Assembly: GCF_003573695.1 (NCBI RefSeq)
Contig: NC_039359.1
Location: forward strand, 156,604,210-156,668,209
Direction of reading: 5' to 3'
DNA from: Papaver somniferum
Lineage: Eukaryota > Streptophyta > Magnoliopsida > Ranunculales > Papaveraceae
Length of the DNA stretch: 64,000 nt
The notes below the pieces were generated by a model. That model had not been told where the DNA came from. It saw nothing but the letters and a program-made list of their open reading frames with translations, and did no database searches. Position numbers and translations under genes: made by a program. Shown piece after piece: positions 45,966 through 56,433 of this stretch (positions are counted from its first letter, which is position 1; each line of letters begins with the position of its first letter).

Positions 45966-47546
45966 TCTTTGTTTCTCTCTTTAATCTTCTGCAATACTTG
46001 TACATTTATTCCTCCTTTCTGTATATTTGCGAAATTTTTTTGGTTTTCCATATTCCTTAATATATGAGTTTCTTTCATTTTGACCTGCATTCATTCAAAC
46101 AATTCTTCCTTGCAATATGGTTAATCAATATAATCATTAATTTTTTAATTTTTGCGTAAATCTATCATGTGGAGACAAATAACATTTTCTGATTTCATTC
46201 ATTCCCATACTTGCCTCTGTTATTTGTATCCAAATGAGAGATTTTCCAGATTTTTCTTATTTTGTTCCTCAACTTCGCAGTTGTTTATGTATAATTTCGC
46301 AATCATATGCAAAGTGAATTTTGATTCTTTTGAAAATCTCATTCCTGTGTGGTCTTATTTTTCCTTCCTAGTTAAAGGTCTTATTATTCCACCTCTTGTC
46401 ATTGCGACAAAATCGCAGGACGTCCTTGCACTTTCATGCAAAAACCCCTTGACCTTTCCTTAACTTTTTTCTTTTTTATTATGGCCTCTTCAGGAATGTT
46501 GCGACAATATAACAGGCCTAAATATTCTTGCGAAAATAAATCCCCATTACATTGTCGTCTTGCGACGGAATCGCAGGACGTCTTCGCACTTTCATGCGAA
46601 AACCCATTGATCCCGTCTTATCTTTTTCTTTAGTATTATTGCCTCTTCGGGATTATTGCACAAATATGAAAAGCCTTAATACCCTTGCGAGTAAAAAGCC
46701 TCATGACATTTGTGTCTTAAGACACTTATCAGCTCCCTAATGGAGGGTGCTTCCCTTATCTCCCCCATGGTTTCCCCTTCAAGGAGACGTACTTCTACCA
46801 TACAAGGTTAGCTCCTCCCATCCAGTCTTAACAACAACCAGTTGTTTTTGCAGACTCTTATCCCCTTTTACCTATAGGGTTTATGGTTACGAGACTGCAC
46901 CCTAAGTGGGGTTTTCTTCGGGCTGAGTGAAGTATAAGCCAAGACTTGTCAAGAATGGTAAGGTACGCTCCAGACGCCCCTGACACTCTTGACTCAACCG
47001 TATACCTCGGCGCCTTGATCATATTCTGCACTCCTTGGGAGAGTCTTTATTACCTTAGTCGCCCAACCTAAGTCATATGCTTAAGCTGAGAATCCAAGGT
47101 GCCTCTCCCGGATGGGATTTATTGACCCAAAATCTCCATGAATCAGGTTCCGGTGGCGGTGTATCCTTTCCCTGAGCCATGTAACAAGTACCCCCTTATA
47201 TGACGTACTTTAGGTCTTAGTTTTGCCTCTTGCGAAATTGTATTCGCGAACTAGGGTGTACGCCATAAAGGTTCTCCCCTTTCTCTTTTGTCATTTTTCT
47301 CTGATTGTCTTTTGTAGAATTCATTATCTCTCCGAGATTCTCGCACATCATCATATTGTATTTGCATTTCGCAATCTCAATTTTGTCATTCAATAAAATG
47401 TATTTTTGAGAATTTTATTTATTGCGAGAGTGTCGCAACAAATCAATCATTCATACATTACCTTTGCTATCCTCTGCTTCTTTGTTATTTTCTTCTACTG
47501 CTTCCTTGGTAGTGGTATGTTCACCATTTTTTATTCTGAGCTAGCA
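45966..47546. other. Conserved spacer of Tat copy A and deletion junction
   Basis: 46350-47290 matches 58900-59830 of copy B base for base over long stretches. It has two ~157-bp tandem units with GCGAC(A/G)(A/G)AATCGCAGGACGT (46405 and 46562) and a GC-richer block (46730-47280) without open frames. In copy B integrase follows; here the sequence runs into the end of the protease-linker frame at 47547, so reverse transcriptase, RNase H and integrase are deleted. Confidence 0.75.
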
Positions 47547-48116
47547 TTAGTTTTGCAACATCTTTTCTTCTTTTCTTTCGATTGCATCCACCATCAACCT
47601 CTCACTTCTTTGTGTCTCTTTGATTTTGTGCCGCCAATTTTCCTTCTTGTTTGCTCTTCCTTCGCAGGATTCTACCTCAGTTTCGTAACACCTCTTTCCT
47701 TCAACCCAATCTCCCTTTATGATTCCTACACCGCTGGGGTGAGGGAATTTGATGCACTGGTGGAAAGTTGAAGCTACACCTAGAATCCCATGTAGCCAAG
47801 GTCGACCAATTAATGCATTGTAGGGTGACTCTACATCAAAGACACAAAACAGGATTTCAGAAGATATTCCCTTCAATGGAATTCGCATAGTAACCTCCCC
47901 TTTAGGCTTGTTGGCAGTACCATTAAAACCATATATCTTATATGTTGATGGTATAAGATCATCATCTCTTTCTCCCATAGTTTTATAAGTATGATTAAAT
48001 AAGATGTTCACAGAGCTTCCAGTATCGATTAGAATCCTATTAATTGCCCATGAATCTTCAGCTTCATCATCCTCATCTTCTTTCGGTTTTGGATTAATTT
48101 CTAATTTTACCACCAA
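47547..48116 (-). CDS. Aspartic protease and linker, Tat copy A
   Basis: On the minus strand the frame contains NRILIDTGSSVNILF, the intact DTGSS active site of retroviral-type proteases, then GFNGTANKPKGEVTMRIPL, YNALIGRPWLHG and CIKFPHPSGVGIIKGD, the typical end of the Ty3/gypsy protease. A charged Lys/Glu linker follows. Upstream (48117-48182) reads ISFTAEEVPEGGEVHDNPL in the same frame, joining gag to protease. In copy B this linker leads to reverse transcriptase; here the frame ends. Confidence 0.85.
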   Translation of the reverse strand: MVVKLEINPKPKEDEDDEAEDSWAINRILIDTGSSVNILFNHTYKTMGERDDDLIPSTYKIYGFNGTANKPKGEVTMRIPLKGISSEILFCVFDVESPYNALIGRPWLHGILGVASTFHQCIKFPHPSGVGIIKGDWVEGKRCYETEVESCEGRANKKENWRHKIKETQRSERLMVDAIERKEEKMLQN

Positions 48117-48182
48117 TGGATTGTCATGTACCTCTCCACCTTCGGGGACTTCTTCTGCGGTAAAAGAAATAGTATGTTTCTG

Positions 48183-50797
48183 TCATTCCTCTAGTGGCGA
48201 GATTTTCTCAATATTCATAATTTCTCTTCCATCATTATCTCTTGCGAACACTCTACTCAAAACATTGTCATGAAAATCTTCAATTGTCATGTATGAATGT
48301 ACGATATAGTGACAGAATAAATTCTTTGCTTTTGCACCAATTTGTAAGAAGAATGTTTCCTTCTTTTTCATCGTATTTACTTTGTGATGCTCTGGTGGTA
48401 GTGGAAATGATTGAGATTGTGGGTTCCCTACCAAAAAGTGGTTTAGTTTTCCTTGATCTATCATTCTCAGAATAATTATTTTTACATTTCTGCAATCATT
48501 TGTAGTATGTCCATGAAAATGATGATAAGAACAGAATTCATGACTTCTGTGGTTTGGAGGTGGTTCCGTTCCCATGTTCCATGGTGTTGGTATATTCTCT
48601 ATCAAAATTATAGCTTCCCATATTTTCTCCACACTTGCATTTAGAGGTGGCATCTTGATTTCTTCCCATACCACCTTGTGACCTCCTTGTCCTCTATTAT
48701 AGTTTTGTCTTTGACCTCCATAAGTTTCTTGCGGCTGATTGAGTCTTTGAATCTAGTTATTTACACAACGATTGTAGAAATTTCTTTCTCTTTCATACTC
48801 CTATTGATCTCGGCTTCTTATAGCCACCAGTTTATGTTGATTGTTGCCCGTCACCTTTTCTTGTTGTACTTGCGAAGCGCTCTCCACTGTGTTTATTAGT
48901 TTGGGTAATAAGCTTGCATTTGCTGTTTGTGAACTGGTGTTCGCAACCGGATATGATTCCATTTCATTTTTCCTTTCCTCTAGAGCAATATATTCTTCCT
49001 GAAGTTCTCGCAATTCAGTCATTGTGATTGTATTCTTGACTATGAAAATTTGGATATACAATAGGTTGGTTGCAAACATAGCATTGATAAATGAAAAGAT
49101 AAGATATCTCTCATCTACACGGCTAGCCATTTCGCTACACATAGTCCTCCATATTTTAGTTAGGTGCTTCAAAATTTCTCCAATCCTTTGTTTTAATCCA
49201 AACACGTCTTCAATACCAGGAGCGAAGAATTATTACTTATATATGCCCCCAGGAATGTAGTCTACAAATGATTGAAGGATGTTATTGTATTCTTTGGTAT
49301 ACCTTCGAACCATTTTAACGCCTCCCCTGTTAAGCTGGATGCGAAATACTTGCATAATGCGGCATCATGATTTTCCCATTGCAACATGCACCTCACGTAG
49401 GCTTTAATGTGTTGAATTGCACAAGTTGTTCCATCAAAAATGCTGGTTAATGCGGGAAAATTGCATTTCGGTGGTATTCCTCCTAGTTGTACTTCCCTTG
49501 TACATGGAGTTTTCGCAGCTTCTTCTATAGTTTCATCTAATTGTCTTCTGCCTACTTCTCCTCTATTATTTAGCATTCCTCTCATTTCTTCTAATTCTTT
49601 TAAGATTTGTTTATTTACACCTGAATTTTGATCCATTGGTCTTTTTAATTTCGCCTCCCTTCTTTTGCGTTCATATCTTTCTTCTCTCGCGAAATTTTTC
49701 ATTTCTTCTTCATCATCAACATCTCGTCTTCTTCTGCGATTCTCTTCCTCATCTGTATCTTGAATTCGCATATGATGATGTCTCTCATTTTACCCTCCAT
49801 GATTTTGTTCATTTCTTATCAATTCCATTCGCTGTCTTTCAGCTATCCTCTGTACTCTATCATACTCTTCATTGATATTACTGTTATTCCGGTTTTGTGT
49901 ATGCCTTCTTTCTCGATTGTCGTGATTGTTCTGGCGAATTGTCTCCTGAAGCTCCTGTTCTTCCATTTCCGCTCTCAATCTTTCGCGTTCGCAAATTAAA
50001 CGTGCTTGTTCAGCATAATTTCTTTCAATTTCTTCTTCAATAGTTTGTTGATTTCTTTGAGCTTCTCTCTCATGTAAAATTCTCCTTCCTTCCTCTCGAT
50101 TCCCTTCGCCATCTTAATTATTTTGTCCCTGGCGTTGTCCATTCTCTTGATTTCTATCATTTTTCCTATCATCAAAAGTTTCATTTTGTGGAACGTAACG
50201 ATCATCAGTCTTTTCTCCATTTTCGCGATGTTCTTCATTAGAATTTGATATTTCTTCTTGAATATTATTTCCGGCATTAATTGTGGGTGAGTTTCGCCTC
50301 ATCACTCTTCTAGTCGATCTTGAATATGATTTTGTAATACTTCTCGATCTTCTACTCTGTAGTCTCATATTTTTTATCCTCAATTCGTGATTTTGCCTTG
50401 TCAGATTCGCACGTTCTTCTGACTCTGCTCTTCTTTCTTCATGTATTCTTCGTCTCAACGTTTCTAACGCTCCAATTTCCTCAACTCCATGAATTATTCC
50501 TTCATATGCTTCTTGATATCTCTCTACCTGTGTATGGTTTTTGGTTTGCTGCTCTTCTTCTACTTCTTCTGCTGAATTTGATTGCCAAGTGTGTATGCTC
50601 ACCCTATCATAATTTGTATTCCTTCCTTGTATTAGTGTTTGTTGAACTGGTGGTTGAATTTGCTTTTCTCCATTATTTCTCATTCTAGTAGATTCTCCAA
50701 TTTCACTTCTTGCAATTCTCTTGCTTCTTCTAACAATAGTTGGTTGTTCTGATGTATTTCTTCTTCTAGCCATTTCTTCAATGTTAACGAATTGCAA
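48183..50797 (-). pseudogene. gag of Tat copy A (several frames)
   Basis: Starts near 50797 or the internal Met at MARRRNTSEQP. The first part is basic, Arg/Glu/Asn-rich (to 50114). The capsid-like domain lies at 48801-49771: FDGTTCAIQHIKAYVRCML, CKYFASSLTGEALKWFEGIP, then ELRELQEEYIALEERK, matching the Retrotrans_gag family. The C-terminal piece (48183-48674) has CSYHHFHGHTTNDCRNVK, a zinc-finger-like motif usual in Tat gag. Stops and shifts near 50113, 49260 and 48800 break it. The product would have formed the particle that packages the RNA. Confidence 0.85.
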
Positions 50798-50888
50798 GAG
50801 ATTATGTAAAATTCTTAACTAATTACTCAAAATCTTCACAAATCTCAATATTAATCTTCAACTTTTTCTAGAATAATCTTCAATCTTT

Positions 50889-50905
50889 CCATGTTTCTAG
50901 CGCCA
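50889..50905 (-). other. Primer binding site of Tat copy A
   Basis: On the minus strand TGGCGCTAGAAACATGG begins three bases after the 5' LTR end. The TGGCGCTAGAA type site is common in plant Ty3/gypsy elements. Confidence 0.8.
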
Positions 50906-50908
50906 TTA

Positions 50909-51379
50909 TGTAGTTGCAGGAAATCGTACACTACACCCCTCACAAGATTTCATTAACATTCAACTCATTTTAGATTAACAATCTTAATTTTATTGATGAA
51001 TCTTTGAACAATCTTACAAGAAAAGATAAAGGAATCAAGAATAACCATTGCTCTAGATTTTCTCTCTCCTATTTACTTGCTTCTCAATCAGAAAAGATCT
51101 CTCTCCCTTCCTTTACAACAGAACGGCTATTTATAGGGAATTACATAGTGGATGACAGCTAATCTGTCCTTTATTTTCGGAGATGACTTGCGACATTCTC
51201 GCGTCCTTACAAATGTTAATCTCGCAAACTCTCCAATTTTCGGAAGAACATCACATTTTTCTCATGATTTTAGCTGACGTTGTTTATCATGTCATTTCTG
51301 AAATTGTTTTGCGACACTGTTGTGTTGTGTTGTTGATAATTTCGCTGAGGCATTATTTCTGCGAGATTCTGATCCTACA
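50909..51379 (-). repeat. 5' LTR of Tat copy A
   Basis: 471 bp; same ends as the partner at 42432-42902. Differences seen by eye include positions near 50926, 51041, 51120, 51186 and 51309. Confidence 0.92.
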
Positions 51380-51384
51380 AACAT

Positions 51385-53433
51385 CCTACATGATTTGTGT
51401 GGGAAAGTCATTTGATGTAGACTCCGAATGTTTCATACTGATCATTCGATTACTTGAAAATTGTTCTGAAGCTAATAGTTTGTGTGAGACAGCTATTGTC
51501 GTCTTCTAAGAATGTTTGAGTGATTGAAATGGGAGTTTTGAACAATTAACCATGATTGGATATAACACAGTATGCGTACTTGTATGCTAACTGTTGCAAG
51601 TTATTCCAAGTCTGGGAACCATAGTATGCATACCCGTATGCGCACTGGTTGGTTAATGAAAGTACGGGAACTTAGTATGCTTACCGGTATGGGTACTGGC
51701 GTGTGTTTCAAGTTCCGGAAATTCAACTGAGTTTGAAAGGTATGCGTACATGTTCGCACACTGGAGAACCCAAACTTAGTTCGGCCACTTAGGTGTGCGT
51801 ACCCATTTGCATACTTGAGTAGGTTATCTTATAAAATTGGTTTGTTCATGAACTAATACATTTATATAATAAGGAATTTAATCTTTCGCAAACCGTGGCT
51901 ATAATTTTCATGAATTGATTCGAGTGGATCAACATCGATTTTGCTTCAATTGTGTCTTGTATACTTTTATGAGAATATAAACAATTGAAAAACTCTAGAA
52001 CAAGTTTCATTTGAGTCATTTGAACTAGTTATGGTTAAGATGAATATGGTTGATATGAAAGTGTTCATATGGATAACTTCGGTTAACTATTGTTGAGCAA
52101 ACAAGGTGTACACGTTTAGGTACAGTTACTCATATCTAAATGAAGTCACTTTTCATTTGTGTGTAACAAGATAAGTTCGATATAACGGTTGAAAGGTATT
52201 ATCTTGAGTCTAATCAGGTTTTCATATAATAGTGAATATTGAATGCTTTTTTACCAAGGTAACATTGATTGCAAACCCTGATTTAAAGACTATATAAAGG
52301 AGAACTCTAGAAACTGGAAAACCTAATCCCCACACCTCTTGTATGATACTAGTTGCGACTAGAGTCGATTCTCCTTTAACCTTAGGTTTTTCCAAAATCC
52401 AGTTGGTTAACGACTTGGAGACTTCATTGGTATTATGAAGCCAGACCCAACTATATTCTCTATAGTTACGTGTTCTGATCTTGCTGTTTTTTATCGTGAT
52501 TGAGTACTATCTTCTCTAAGATTTTCTCGAGATTTAATCTCCGATAGGCAAGATAAAAAGTAGTCACAAACATCTTCGTCTCATCGTTTGTGATTCCACA
52601 ATATCTTGTTTCGCTACCATATGATTAAGATTATTGTGAGGTGATTGATATTACTAGGCTGTTCTTCGGGAATATAACTCCGGTTTATCAATTGGTTCAT
52701 GTTCACCTTGATTTATCAAAAGACAAAACGAAACTCATAGGTATATCTGTGGGAGACAGATTTATATATTCAATAGACTTTTCTGTGTGAGACAGATTGG
52801 TTTATCAAGTCTTCGACTTTGAATCATAACAACTCTTAGTTGTGGGTGAGATCAGCTAAGGGAATCAAGTTCGCATAATCTGGCGTGGTTCTAGAGGCTT
52901 AAGGAACACGACTGTACCTTGATCAGTGTGAGGTTGGTTAGGGGTCAACCACATTCCAGTCCGAATTTAACTTGGAGTAGACTAGTGTCTATAGCGTCTT
53001 AATATAGTGTGGTGCTCAAATATGGACTAGGTCCCGGGGTTTTTCTGCATTTGCGGTTTCCTCGTTAACAAAATTTCCGGTGTCTGTGTTATTTCTTTTC
53101 CGTATTATATTTGTTTATATAATTGAAATATCACAGGTTGTGTGTAAGTTCAATTAATTTTGAATCCAACCTTTGGTTGTTGATTATATTTATTGACACT
53201 TGGGTATTCGTTTTTGATACCGTCCAAGTTATTTCTTATATTCAATCGGGCTCGCAAATTCCTATTCGTTTGATTGCAGATTGAATTGAGAAATAGAGAT
53301 ATAACTCTTGGATATACTTTTCTTAAGATTGAGTCTGACTGTCTAGTTAATTATCTTGAAAGTATATTGGAGTTAGTTCATACAGATTACTAAGCGAAAT
53401 ATTGGGTGTGGTTGTTTGACCCCCGCTTTTTCA
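51385..53433 (+). mobile_element. Middle copia LTR (LTR2), second part
   Basis: Continues LTR2 after Tat copy A (CCTACATGATTTGTGTG ...) and ends CCCCCGCTTTTTCA at 53433. It keeps the 550-base segment missing from LTR1, including the TATA box. It is followed by another primer site, so it serves both as the 3' LTR of copia unit 1 and the 5' LTR of unit 2. Confidence 0.9.
52291..52298 (+). promoter_or_regulatory. TATA box of the family-1 copia LTR
   Basis: TATATAAAGGAGAACTC follows CTGATTTAAAGAC. The same block is present on the minus strand near 30405 and 11100, and is deleted in LTR1. Confidence 0.55.
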
Positions 53434-53435
53434 AT

Positions 53436-53447
53436 TGGTATTAGAGC
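53436..53447 (+). other. Primer binding site, copia unit 2
   Basis: TGGTATTAGAGC, one change from the initiator-Met tRNA type site, two bases after the LTR end. Confidence 0.85.
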
Positions 53448-53499
53448 AGGCGAACACGTTTAAGACCTTATAAGTCTGTGTTTGTAGCGATCTGTCTCT

Positions 53500-54930
53500 A
53501 TGGACAATAGTGTTATCTCTGACAACACAACACCAGTTCAGAAACACTCTGATTTGGTTCAAAGCCTTGAATCTCCTGAGTAATCTCTCACATCTTCTCC
53601 ATGGACTGAAACTGTGCTCAACTGGGAAAAATGCCTAGATTAATAGTCGGATGATATTTCAGATGAAAGTGATTCAGAAGAGGGACAAGATGTTGATGAG
53701 GAAGTCTCACAATATATCAATATTTCCGACCATGTAATAAAGAAAAAGAAGTCAACAAGCTTGCTTGGCTGAATATATGAAACCTCTATGTATAGAAAAC
53801 ATGAAATCGAGAAAATTATTTAAGGGATATGATTTTGGTTACAAACTCTTACAATTTCTGCTTAAAGATCGTGAAAAAGATGTGCGTTCAAAATATTCTG
53901 AATGTGATAATCTTCGTCGAAATCTCTTTGTGTTGAAAGAAAGACTTGCAGAAATTGAAGCAAGATATAACCCTCAACAAAAATGTTTTAGCGAGAGAGA
54001 AATCAGCTTTCTCGCCAGAGAAAAACAATTGGAGGATGATCTAGTTGCTGCTCTTGATAAGGTCAAATCATTGGAAAAGAATCTGAAAAGATTTAATGCT
54101 AGTTCTACAAAATTATCCACTATGCTGGGAGCATGTAAAGAACATCGTGATACATGTGGTCTGGTCTATAAAGGAATAGACGCTCAAAGTGCTGGTAAGA
54201 TCCATTTTGTATGTTTTAATGTCAAATTACCAAGTGAAAATTTCACTGATATCAAAAGTGAAAGACTACCTTCAGCAGCTGATGTTCCTAAGGATAAAGA
54301 TTGCCAACCTTCAAAAACAACTCATATGAGAACAGTCAAAAACATTCTCTTTAACTGTTATTATTGTGGAAACAAATGTCATCTTGAAATGAGATGTCGC
54401 TTTCGACTGCGGAATGAAAAAATTCATAACATTCTTGTATGGATGTCTAAAGAATTAATCAAACCTGCTTCTCATTATGCTGGTGTTAAAGGTCTAGTCT
54501 ACAATCAAGGAAAGTGTTATGATGGGACAATTCTTGGTTGTAAATATGACACAAAATATGTTCACAATTGTAAAGAGAAGAATGTCATATGGACGTGTGA
54601 CTCTTTAAATTTCTCTGTGAAGAGAAAAATTCATCAAAGTAAGAAGAAAAGTTCAAACTCCTTGCCTCTAACTGAAGAAAGTCTTGAATCAAAAGTGTTT
54701 GTTCCCGAATACATTCACATCAATAATCGTATCTTGGAGCTCAAGACCAGTATAAATAGACTTAAACGCAGTATTTAGAAGGCAAAAAAAACTGCTGCAT
54801 CAGGTAATACTTGTTCTTCTCCTATTAATTCTTTTAAAAAGTCTGATGATGTTTCTGATGACAGTCAATAAAGAAAAAGGGAAAATGTCAATGCCCTTGA
54901 TGAGCTATATGCTTGTCAAACTACAACTTG
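53500..54930 (+). pseudogene. copia gag, internal region 2
   Basis: ATG at 53500 reads MDNSVISDNTTPVQKHSDL then meets a stop at 53581-53583; acidic SDESDSEEGQDVDEE follows. The longest open part is 53765-54778 (337 codons) with coiled-coil segments, a CCHC knuckle CYYCGNKCHLEMRC near 54355-54396 and a second Cys/His-rich stretch (CYDGTILGCKYD ... VHNC). It stops at 54776-54778 where copy 1 continues. It is better preserved than copy 1 but still broken at the 5' end. As in copy 1, there is no pol downstream. Confidence 0.85.
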
Positions 54931-55130
54931 ACTGCTTACTAATGAGCATCCTCTTTGAGACCGTATGAGGATGCTCATAATTCTCAAGAAGTGTTTCTTG
55001 TTGGCGAAGTGGTCTCTGTTGTATATGTTTTTTTTTTCAGAAATAAATTGATCATCTTACTGTTGAGCCTTGCTCCGGTTAATTATTAAATGTGTAATAT
55101 ATTTGATCAGTAACTCTTGAGAAAGTTCTT
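54931..55130 (+). other. Copia internal sequence, unit 2
   Basis: Near-identical to 36991-37185, up to the same nested-LTR insertion point after GAGAAAGTTCTT. Confidence 0.7.
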
Positions 55131-55567
55131 TGAAAAGACGAGGGTACCCAAATATACCTCAATCTAAAAAATTTCCACCGATAAGTCCTTTCTCCGAAAA
55201 TGATTGTCTATGGACTGAGTCGAGAAAATACAACTAATCGGTTCACACTTCGTGCAATCGTCTATGGATACGAGATCGAGACAATATGACAACAAGATAA
55301 CTTGCGTGATTGACTATGGATACAAGATCGAGACAATACAACGACGAAGTATGATTACTTGATAATAGGTTCGGACTTAACCAAACACAATAGGATTTCT
55401 ATCAAGTAATTAGGAATTAACGTTTGTGTATTTTACTTTTAATTATAATAAAAACAATTATAATTGCGGAAATAGAAAAGTAAAAGACACAACAAGATTT
55501 TGTTGACGAGCAAACCGCAAATACAGAAAAACCCCGGGACCTTGTCCAGAATTGAATAGCCGAGACC
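55131..55567 (-). mobile_element. Fragment of the family-2 copia LTR in unit 2
   Basis: Starts TGAAAAGACGAGGGTACCC at exactly the position of the nested LTR in unit 1 and follows it to GTCCAGAATTGAATA. There a small deletion and then Tat copy B interrupt it. The rest lies beyond the window. Confidence 0.85.
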
Positions 55568-56038
55568 TGTAGTTGTAGGAAATCCTACACTACACCCCTC
55601 ATATGATTTCATTAACACTCAACTCATTTTTAGATTAACAATCTTGATTTTATTGATGAATCTTTGAGCAATCTTACAAGAAAAGATAAAGGAATCAAGA
55701 ATAAACACTGCTCTAGATTTTCTCTCTCCTATTTACTTGTTTCTTACTCACAAAAGATCTCTCTCTCTCCTTTACAACTGAACGACTATTTATAAGGAAA
55801 TACATAGTGGATGCCAGCTAATTTGTCCTTTATTTTCGGATATGGCTTGCGACATTCTCGCAACCTTACAAATGTTAATCTCGCAAACTCTCTAATTTTC
55901 GCAGGGCCATCACATCTTTCTCATGATTTTAGCCGACGTCGTTTATTATATCGTTTCTGAAATTGTTTTGCGACGCTGTTGTGTTGTGTTGTTGATAATT
56001 TCGCTGAGACATTATTGCTGCGAGATTATGATTCTACA
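55568..56038 (-). repeat. 3' LTR of Tat copy B
   Basis: 471 bp, from TGTAGTTGTAGG to GATTCTACA on the plus strand; differs from the copy-A LTRs at scattered positions. Confidence 0.9.
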
Positions 56039-56062
56039 TCTTTCCTCTTCTCATATCTTCTC
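56039..56062 (-). other. Polypurine tract of Tat copy B
   Basis: On the minus strand GAGAAGATATGAGAAGAGG, then AAAGA, directly before the LTR start. Confidence 0.8.
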
Positions 56063-56240
56063 TGCGAAGTAGAGGATGATGTGAGAAATGCCGTAGTTAT
56101 CCATCACTTCATATTATGCATTTATCACACGTATCCTTTTTCCCATCTGTTTCTTGACACGTCTTTTGTAACTGCTGCTTTTTAACCGCTTATATCTTTC
56201 CGTATTAATCGTGTTTATCTTCTCGAGGAAAAATTCCCTC

Positions 56241-56248
56241 TATATATA
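56241..56248 (+). promoter_or_regulatory. TATA box for the antisense gene of copy B
   Basis: TATATATA follows AAAATTCCCTC and precedes a pyrimidine-rich leader (CTTTCTCACTCTG ...), about 190 bases before the predicted ATG at 56434. It is outside the LTR and points away from it. The equivalent place in copy A (near 43095) has an A-run instead. Confidence 0.5.
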
Positions 56249-56433
56249 CTCTTTCTCACTCTGTTTTTCTTTCTTTTTATTTTCTCTGCAACTTCATCGT
56301 TCTTCTGCAAATTCCGTTATTGCAACTTTTCTTTTATACGCTTTTTAAGTTCTTCTTTATCTTCATACTGTTCCTATGTAGATCTTTATCATTCGTAATT
56401 TTCTTCGAAATAATCTTCCTGCTAGTGTTTTTC

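Larger units (their letters stand above)
42432..51379 (-). mobile_element. Tat-type Ty3/gypsy element, copy A (complete LTR to LTR, pol-deleted)
   Basis: Flanked by exact 5-bp duplications AACAT (42427-42431 and 51380-51384). Two 471-bp LTRs (42432-42902 and 50909-51379) differ at roughly 13 positions by eye, about 97% identical. On the minus strand the order is LTR, primer site, gag, protease, [reverse transcriptase, RNase H and integrase missing], conserved spacer, antisense gene, polypurine tract, LTR. Total 8,948 bp. It sits inside LTR2 of the copia array, so it is younger than that array. Confidence 0.92.

Noticed and set aside
47406..47771. 121-codon hydrophobic plus-strand frame
   Set aside because: Its right part is antisense to the protease linker of copy A and it spans the pol deletion junction; the hydrophobicity comes from antisense Lys/Glu codons.
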